This document shows, piece by piece, positions 58,849-64,000 of a stretch of DNA of 64,000 nucleotides. Numbering within the stretch: position 1 is the stretch's first letter; each line of letters begins with the position of its first letter. The stretch spans positions 1 to 64,000 of the forward strand of contig CAVSPO010000036.1 of NCBI GenBank assembly GCA_963730005.1, written 5' to 3'. This stretch comes from CAVSPO01 sp963730005 (GTDB lineage: Bacteria > Actinomycetota > Actinomycetes > Propionibacteriales > Propionibacteriaceae). Below the pieces are notes generated by a model. It did no database searches. It saw only the letters and a list, made by a program, of their open reading frames with translations, and was not told where the DNA came from. A program made the position numbers and the translations under genes.

Positions 58849-61800
58849 CTAGACCGCCAGGCACGACGGCCCCAGCAGGGCCTTCAGATCAGCCATCAGC
58901 GGCTGTGAGAGGGTCACCCGGAACTGGTCGTCCAGTCTGAAGACGGTGGCCTTGCCAGGGCTGAGCAGCTTCAACCGCACTTCGGCGACCCCGGGATGTG
59001 TCGCCAGAACCTGCTTCAGGCGTCCCACCACAGGTGCGGTGCATCTGGTGGCAGGCAGTTGGATCACGATCGGGCCGGCCTGCTCGTCGCTGATGTCGGC
59101 GATGGAGACTTCGTTGGCCTGGATCTCGATGGAGTCTTCCTTCTTGTTGACCCGCCCCTTGATCGTGACGATCGTGTCGGGGGCCAGCTGCATCGCGACC
59201 GTCTGGTACATCTTGGGGAAAACCATCACCGAAACGGAGGACTCCAGGTCCTCCACCGACAGGATCGCCCAGACGTCGCCGCGTTTGGTCTGCTTGCGTT
59301 GCACCTGGGTGATCATGCCGCAGATCGTGACCTGGCCCTCGACACCGTCCTCGCGCATGATCTGGCCGATGCTGGCCGACCTGCTGGCCGCCAGCACATG
59401 CTCCAGACCCTGCAAGGGATGGTCGGACACGTAGAGCCCGAGCATTTCCCGTTCGAACGCGAGCTTGGTGCGCTTGTCCCACTCCGGCGTGTCAGGGATC
59501 GGGTCATGCTGAGCGCCGCCGACGTCGTCTGCCGCGGCGCCGAAGCCGGCGAAGAGGTCCTCCTGACCGATGGCCTCATTGCGCTTGGTGTCGACAACCT
59601 GGTCAACCGCGTTCTCGTGAATCTCCATCAAGGATCGGCGGGTGTGGCCCAACGAGTCGAAGGCGCCGGCCTTGATCAAGGATTCGATGGAACGCTTGTT
59701 GCACACCACCAACGGCACATGGTCGAGGAACTGGTGGAAGTCCGCGGCCCTGCCGTGCTCGGCCCGGGCGTCGACGATGCCCTCGACCACGTTGTCACCG
59801 ATGTTGCGAATGGCACCCAGCCCGAAGAGGATGTCGTCGCCCACCGGGGTGAACTTGCCTGCCGACTCGTTGACGTCGGGGTTGAGCACCTTGATGCCCA
59901 TGCGACGGCACTCGCTGAGGTAAACGGCGAGTTTCGCCTTGTCGTCGCGCGTCGACTGCAGCAGCGCCGCCATGTACTCCACCGGGTAGTGGAACTTCAG
60001 GTAGGCGGTCCAGTAGCTGACCAGGGCGTAGGCAGCTGAATGCGACTTGTTGAACGCGTAGTTGCTGAAGGGCACCAGGACGTCCCACAGCGCCGTCACG
60101 CAGGCAGGGGAATAGCCGCGCTCCAGCATCCCCTGCTCGAATCTCGGGAACTCGGCGTCCAGCACCGATTTCTTCTTCTTGCCCATCGCTCGTCGCAGGT
60201 TGTCTGCCGCACCGAGGGTGTAGCCGGCAACCTTCTGGGCGATTTGCTGCACCTGCTCCTGGTAGACGATCAGGCCGTAGGTGATGCCGAGGATGTCCTT
60301 CAGCGGCTCTTCCAGCTCCGGGTGGATGGGGGTGATTTCCTGTTTGCCCGTCTTGCGCAACGCGTAGTTGTTGTGGCTGTCGGCGCCCATGGGGCCGGGT
60401 CGGTAGAGGGCCATGATGGCCGAGATGTCCTCGAAGTTGTCGGCCTGCATCATCCGCAGCAGGGAGCGAATGCCGTCCGAGTCAAGCTGGAAGACGCCCA
60501 GCGTTTCGGCCGACTGCAGCAACTCGTAGGCACCCGGGTCTTCGGGATCCTGGCCCAGCTCATCGAGATCGAGCTCGACACCCCGGTTGGCCAGCACATT
60601 GGAGACCGCGTCGTCCAGGATCGTGAGGTTGCGCAGCCCCAGGAAGTCCATCTTGACCAATCCGAGGGCCTCCGCCGACGGATAGTCGAACTGGGTGATG
60701 ACGGCGCCGTCCTGCTCCCGCTTCATGATCGGGATCACGTCCTGCAGCGGCACCGACCCCATGATGATGCCGCAGGCGTGCACGCCCCACTGCCGCTTCA
60801 AACCTTCGATACCCGAGGCAGTCTCGATGACCTCGTGCACGTCGGGGTCGGTGTTGTACATCTCACGCAGCTCGTTGCCCTCGGCGTAACGCGCCGACTC
60901 AGGGTCGAACATGTCCTTGAGGCTGACATCCTGGCCCATCTGCGGGGCCGGCATCACCTTGGTGATGCGATCGCCGAGGCTGTAAGGCTTGTCCAGCACC
61001 CGCCCGGCATCCTTGACCGACTGTTTCGCCTTGATGGTGCCGAACGTGACGATCTGGGCGACGTGGTCCTTGCCGTACTTCTGGGTCACGTAGTCGATGA
61101 CCTCGCCGCGACGGGCCTCGTCGAAGTCGACGTCGAAATCGGGCAGCGACGGCCGCTCCGGGTTGAGGAAGCGTTCGAACAACAGCGAGTACTTCAGCGG
61201 ATTGAGCTCGGTGATACGCATCGCATAGGCAATCAGCGAGCCTGCACCCGAGCCACGGCCCGGCCCCACCCGGATCCCGTGCTGTTTGGCCCAGCGGATG
61301 TAGTCGGCCACGATCAGGAAGTAGCCGGGGTAGCCCTTGCCGACGATGACGTCCATCTCGAAATCGGCGCGCTCGCGCGCCTGGCGGGAAATGCCCTGGG
61401 GGAACCTGAACTCCAGACCCCGTTCGGCCTCCTTGCGGAACCAGCTCTCCTCGGTCTCACCGCTCGGGCAGCCGAACCTGGGCATGAAGCCGCCCGAGCT
61501 TTCCTCGAAGCGCACGCTGCAGCGCTCTGCGATCTCCAGGGTGCTGTCGCAGGCCTGTGGCAGCTCTGCGAACAAGCGTCGCATCTCATCGGCAGAACGC
61601 ATGTAATAGGTGTCACCGGTGAACGCGAACCGGCCCGGGGTGTTCTTGCGGGCACCCGCCGAGACACACAGCAGAGTGTCGTGGGGGTCGGCGTCGGCTG
61701 CGTAGACGTAGTGGGAGTCGTTGGTGGCCACCAGTTTCGCGCCCAGGTCCTTGGCGATCCGCAGCAGGTCCTTGCGCACCCGGGTCTCGATGTCAAGGTC

Positions 61801-62373
61801 GTGGTCCATCAGCTCGACGTAGTAGTTGTCCTTGCCGAACAGGTCCTGGAACTCCCGAGCGGAGGCCAGTGCCTTGTCGTACGCACCGAGACGCAGATAG
61901 GTCTGCACCTCACCCGACGGACAGCCGGTGGTCGCGATGACACCGCGGTGGTACTCGTGCAGCAGCTCCCGGTCGGCGCGTGGTTTGTAGAAGAACCCTT
62001 CCAGACTTGATCTGGAATTCAGCCTGAAGAGGTTGTGCATGCCCTCGGTGGTTTCGGCCCACATCGTCATGTGCGTGTAGGCACCCTTGGCAGCCACGTC
62101 GTCACCGGTGCCGTCGCCGAAGCGGACACGTTTGCGCTCCTGGCGGGGAGTTCCCGGCGTCAGGTAGGTCTCAAGCCCGATGATCGGCTTGACGTCGAAC
62201 TTCTGCGCCGTCTTGTAGAAGTCGTAGGCACCGAACATGTTGCCGTGATCGGTGATGGCGACCGCGGGCATGCCCAGCTCCTGGGCGCGTTTCAGCATGT
62301 CAGGCACACGAGCCGCGCCGTCAAGCATCGAGTAGTCGGTGTGATTGTGCAGGTGCACAAAACTGTCAGCCAT
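58849..62373 (-). CDS. dnaE: DNA polymerase III alpha subunit (DnaE1 type)
   Basis: The replicative polymerase, 1174 residues. The PHP domain keeps the nine metal-site residues of the proofreading-active mycobacterial DnaE1: His9, His11, Asp18, His43, Glu68, His101, Cys151, Asp219 and His221. The polymerase core has GPGRGSGAGSL and PDFDVDFD with Asp412 and Asp414, then the thumb/fingers, a helix-hairpin-helix, and a C-terminal OB fold (VTICGMITQVQRKQTKRG). An ATG at 62373. It follows no other replication gene in this window. Confidence 0.98.
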   Translation of the reverse strand: MADSFVHLHNHTDYSMLDGAARVPDMLKRAQELGMPAVAITDHGNMFGAYDFYKTAQKFDVKPIIGLETYLTPGTPRQERKRVRFGDGTGDDVAAKGAYTHMTMWAETTEGMHNLFRLNSRSSLEGFFYKPRADRELLHEYHRGVIATTGCPSGEVQTYLRLGAYDKALASAREFQDLFGKDNYYVELMDHDLDIETRVRKDLLRIAKDLGAKLVATNDSHYVYAADADPHDTLLCVSAGARKNTPGRFAFTGDTYYMRSADEMRRLFAELPQACDSTLEIAERCSVRFEESSGGFMPRFGCPSGETEESWFRKEAERGLEFRFPQGISRQARERADFEMDVIVGKGYPGYFLIVADYIRWAKQHGIRVGPGRGSGAGSLIAYAMRITELNPLKYSLLFERFLNPERPSLPDFDVDFDEARRGEVIDYVTQKYGKDHVAQIVTFGTIKAKQSVKDAGRVLDKPYSLGDRITKVMPAPQMGQDVSLKDMFDPESARYAEGNELREMYNTDPDVHEVIETASGIEGLKRQWGVHACGIIMGSVPLQDVIPIMKREQDGAVITQFDYPSAEALGLVKMDFLGLRNLTILDDAVSNVLANRGVELDLDELGQDPEDPGAYELLQSAETLGVFQLDSDGIRSLLRMMQADNFEDISAIMALYRPGPMGADSHNNYALRKTGKQEITPIHPELEEPLKDILGITYGLIVYQEQVQQIAQKVAGYTLGAADNLRRAMGKKKKSVLDAEFPRFEQGMLERGYSPACVTALWDVLVPFSNYAFNKSHSAAYALVSYWTAYLKFHYPVEYMAALLQSTRDDKAKLAVYLSECRRMGIKVLNPDVNESAGKFTPVGDDILFGLGAIRNIGDNVVEGIVDARAEHGRAADFHQFLDHVPLVVCNKRSIESLIKAGAFDSLGHTRRSLMEIHENAVDQVVDTKRNEAIGQEDLFAGFGAAADDVGGAQHDPIPDTPEWDKRTKLAFEREMLGLYVSDHPLQGLEHVLAASRSASIGQIMREDGVEGQVTICGMITQVQRKQTKRGDVWAILSVEDLESSVSVMVFPKMYQTVAMQLAPDTIVTIKGRVNKKEDSIEIQANEVSIADISDEQAGPIVIQLPATRCTAPVVGRLKQVLATHPGVAEVRLKLLSPGKATVFRLDDQFRVTLSQPLMADLKALLGPSCLAV

Positions 62374-62468
62374 CGGTTACCTTCGACCTCCTTGACCCCG
62401 CCACCCTACAGTCGCGGACGCCCAGTCTGGCAGCCTGCACCCACACTCTCACCTCTGCCCCGCAGTTC

Positions 62469-62525
62469 GAGCAGGCTCACTTCCGTGCCTTGGCCCCTCG
62501 CTCAAAATACCTGAGCAGTTGCTCA
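62469..62525. promoter_or_regulatory. Two GAGCA-type dyads before cbiMN
   Basis: TGAGCA-GT-TGCTCA (62512-62525) is a perfect 6-2-6 inverted repeat 34 bp upstream of the cbiMN start. A weaker dyad, GAGC-AG-GCTC (62469-62478), is centred 45 bp farther up. The TGAGCA/TGCTCA arms resemble operators of ArsR/SmtB-type Ni/Co sensors such as NmtR and KmtR. No regulator gene is in the window. No cobalamin riboswitch was seen in the 186-bp gap. Confidence 0.55.
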
Positions 62526-62559
62526 CATGTTTGGTCGGATTCTGTGTAGTGTTCCAGCC

Positions 62560-63621
62560 ATGCACGTCCCGGACGGATTCCTGAACGCACCCACGTCAAT
62601 GGCGACCGGTGTGGTCGCGGTCGCGGCCCTCGCCTTCGCCCTCAACAAGTCCCGCCACGAGCTGGGTCAGTCCGGACCGGTACGCGCCGGCCTGACGGGA
62701 TGCTTCATCTTCGCCGCTCAGATGGTCAATTTTCCGGTGGCCGCGGGCACCTCAGGCCACCTGATCGGGGCGGCGCTTGCGACGGCCCTGGTGGGGCCAT
62801 GGACAGCAATGCTGACCATGGCCAGTGTGCTGATCGTGCAGGCGCTCTTCTTTGCGGACGGAGGCCTGACCGCACTGGGCACCAACATCATCCTGCTGGC
62901 AATCATGCCGGTGCTGACGTCCGCTGCTGTGTTCCGGCTGATGGGCCGCCAGTTGCGGCGCAGCCCCAAGGCAGTGGCACCGGTGGCGGGGCTGGCGGCG
63001 TTCCTTTCAGTACTCATGGCCGCGTTGACGTTCACGCTGCTGTATGCCCTCGGCGGTGTCGTCGAAGTGCCCACCGGGCTGCTTGCCACCGCCATGGTGG
63101 GCACCCATCTGCTGATCGGAGTTGGCGAAGCTGCGATCACCAGTTTGATGATCACGGCCGTCCTGGCTGTTCGGCCCGACCTGGTGTCCATCAACGCAAG
63201 TGATGACGGGGGAAGGCTGCAGCTGGTGCAACCTGACGGCTCCATGACCTGGATCGACGCGGACCGACCGGCCCCAGCGGTGCAGCCCGCAGCCCCGGTC
63301 GGGAGGCGCGGCACGGCGACCGCCTTGGCGATCGCGGCCTTGGTCGCCGGCGGGCTGAGTCTGCTGGCCTCCTCCCAGCCCGATGGTCTGGAATCGGTGG
63401 CCGGACGGCTCGGATTCGATGTGGCTGCCCTCGACTCGGCTGTGGCCGCAGGCCCGCTCGCCGACTACGGCATCGCCGGTTTCGGGGCCTTCGGCACCAC
63501 AGTGGCAGGCATCGTCGGCGTCGCCCTGACGCTGGCCATCTGTCTGGGTGTCTTCAGGCTCACCCGGCTTGGCGCCGCCGAGCGGTTGGTGCGGGCAGAC
63601 CAGCAGCAGACGCTGGCCTGA
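62560..63621 (+). CDS. cbiM: Co/Ni ECF transporter substrate-binding component CbiM-CbiN fusion
   Basis: The S-component of a cobalt or nickel energy-coupling-factor importer, 353 residues. The start ATG at 62560 is fixed by biochemistry of the family: the N terminus must read MHVPDG, since the free amino group and His2 coordinate the metal. About seven membrane spans form the CbiM part (FPVAAGTSGHLIGAALAT, then TALGTNI). After a hydrophilic loop near 225-255, a PDGLE (CbiN/NikN-like) segment (SSQPDGLESVA) and a final span follow. Cobalt or nickel cannot be told apart by eye; metH in this window needs cobalamin. No strong SD is seen. Confidence 0.93.
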   Translation: MHVPDGFLNAPTSMATGVVAVAALAFALNKSRHELGQSGPVRAGLTGCFIFAAQMVNFPVAAGTSGHLIGAALATALVGPWTAMLTMASVLIVQALFFADGGLTALGTNIILLAIMPVLTSAAVFRLMGRQLRRSPKAVAPVAGLAAFLSVLMAALTFTLLYALGGVVEVPTGLLATAMVGTHLLIGVGEAAITSLMITAVLAVRPDLVSINASDDGGRLQLVQPDGSMTWIDADRPAPAVQPAAPVGRRGTATALAIAALVAGGLSLLASSQPDGLESVAGRLGFDVAALDSAVAAGPLADYGIAGFGAFGTTVAGIVGVALTLAICLGVFRLTRLGAAERLVRADQQQTLA

Positions 63622-63624
63622 CCG

Positions 63625-64000
63625 GTGCGCAGTCACGGCACTGAGCCGCCTGCTTCGCCCGTGCGCTGGTTGGCCCCAGAAGCCAAACTGGTGGCTGTCA
63701 CGGCCTTTGCCCTGGTGGTCGTGCTGACTCCAGCCCGAGCCTGGCCGGCGTTCCTGCTCGATGCCCTGCTGCTGGGCGTGGTCTGGAAGCTTGCCCGCCT
63801 ACCATTGCGACGCCTGCGCTGGCTGACGGTCGAACTCCCCTTCGTACTCTTTGCCCTCGCGCTCCCGCTGGTGGCCACCGGGGAGCGGGTCGCGATCGGG
63901 CCGCTCAGCCTGTCGCAGCCGGGATTGGTCGGCGCCGCCCTGCTGCTGTGCCGGGCGACACTCGGCGTCTGCGCAGCGGTGGTGCTGGCGTCCACCACGC
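63625..64000 (+). CDS. cbiQ: ECF transporter transmembrane protein CbiQ (partial)
   Basis: The reading frame opens with GTG at 63625, 3 nt after the cbiMN stop, and runs off the window edge with no stop, giving 125 residues. It begins with a short polar stretch, then WLAPEAKLVAVTAFALVVVL, the usual EcfT/CbiQ opening. Further hydrophobic spans follow (FVLFALALPLVATGE; GAALLLCRATLGVCAAVVLA) and the last residues read LASTT, a common CbiQ motif. It would couple the S-component to the ATPase CbiO, expected just beyond the window. An internal GTG at 63661 is an alternative start. Confidence 0.88.
   Translation, partial: MRSHGTEPPASPVRWLAPEAKLVAVTAFALVVVLTPARAWPAFLLDALLLGVVWKLARLPLRRLRWLTVELPFVLFALALPLVATGERVAIGPLSLSQPGLVGAALLLCRATLGVCAAVVLASTT

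Noticed and set aside
62374..62559. Cobalamin riboswitch before cbiMN
   Set aside because: No B12-box or multi-stem core was recognised; only short dyads are present.

Overview
The window reads as chromosomal DNA from a high-GC actinobacterium. The main markers are a 20S proteasome gene pair (prcB-prcA), an actinobacterial integration host factor (mihF), a PriA that keeps its zinc cysteines but lacks a recognisable Walker A, a LexA box of the actinobacterial type in front of ruvCAB, frequent GTG/TTG starts joined by GTGA and ATGA overlaps, and a conserved gene order (alaS-ruvX-mltG-aroE-aroC-aroK-aroB-efp-nusB; yebC-ruvCAB-yajC-secDF-apt-rel). The fused shikimate kinase/dehydroquinate synthase and the overall layout fit Propionibacteriales, perhaps Propionibacteriaceae. 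That family placement is an inference.

Layout. 1-1216: no convincing gene. It holds four direct TTGGTACAA motifs, a dyad, and a cluster of five palindromes with the core GGCAAATTTGCC interleaved with GC-rich direct repeats, all next to a tRNA-Pro(GGG). 1389-11719: a leftward block der, cmk, tyrA, prcA, prcB, trmI, a HAD phosphatase and metH, with a small unknown gene between der and cmk. A divergent PAC2-family gene follows. 12663-32120: a very long leftward run of housekeeping genes: rpe, rsmB, fmt, priA, metK, rpoZ, gmk, mihF, then pyrF, pyrD, nusB, efp, then aroKB, aroC, aroE, mltG, ruvX and alaS. 32365-41837: a YihY/BrkB membrane protein, then rarA, a tyrosine phosphatase, aspS, a ketopantoate-reductase-like gene, hisS, a metallo-beta-lactamase-fold hydrolase and a DUF349 protein. 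41863-57110: rel, apt, secF, secD, yajC, ruvB, ruvA, ruvC, a YebC-family regulator, a tandem GNAT protein and the histidine genes hisA, hisH, hisB, hisC and hisD. 57214-62373: a DUF554 membrane protein and an unknown membrane protein converge on a 26-bp tandem repeat, followed by dnaE. 62560-64000: the start of a Co/Ni energy-coupling-factor transporter (cbiMN fusion, cbiQ cut by the window edge).

How the genes work together. Translational overlaps show tightly coupled units: HAD-trmI; prcB-prcA-tyrA; pyrD-pyrF; efp-nusB; aroC-aroKB; mltG-aroE; alaS-ruvX; phosphatase-rarA; MBL-hisS; secD-secF; ruvC-ruvA; and hisD-hisC-hisB-hisH. Biologically the window covers aromatic amino acid, histidine, pyrimidine and methionine/SAM synthesis, translation (alaS, aspS, hisS, efp, fmt, rsmB), Sec export, Holliday-junction processing, the stringent response and replication.

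Most unusual points: the palindrome array beside tRNA-Pro; the proteasome genes sitting directly after trmI with no arc/mpa, dop, pup or pafA nearby; the 26-bp repeat holding the stop codons of two converging genes; a metal-sensor-like operator before cbiMN; and the LexA box over the ruvCAB promoter. All annotation comes from reading the sequence; no database search was run.
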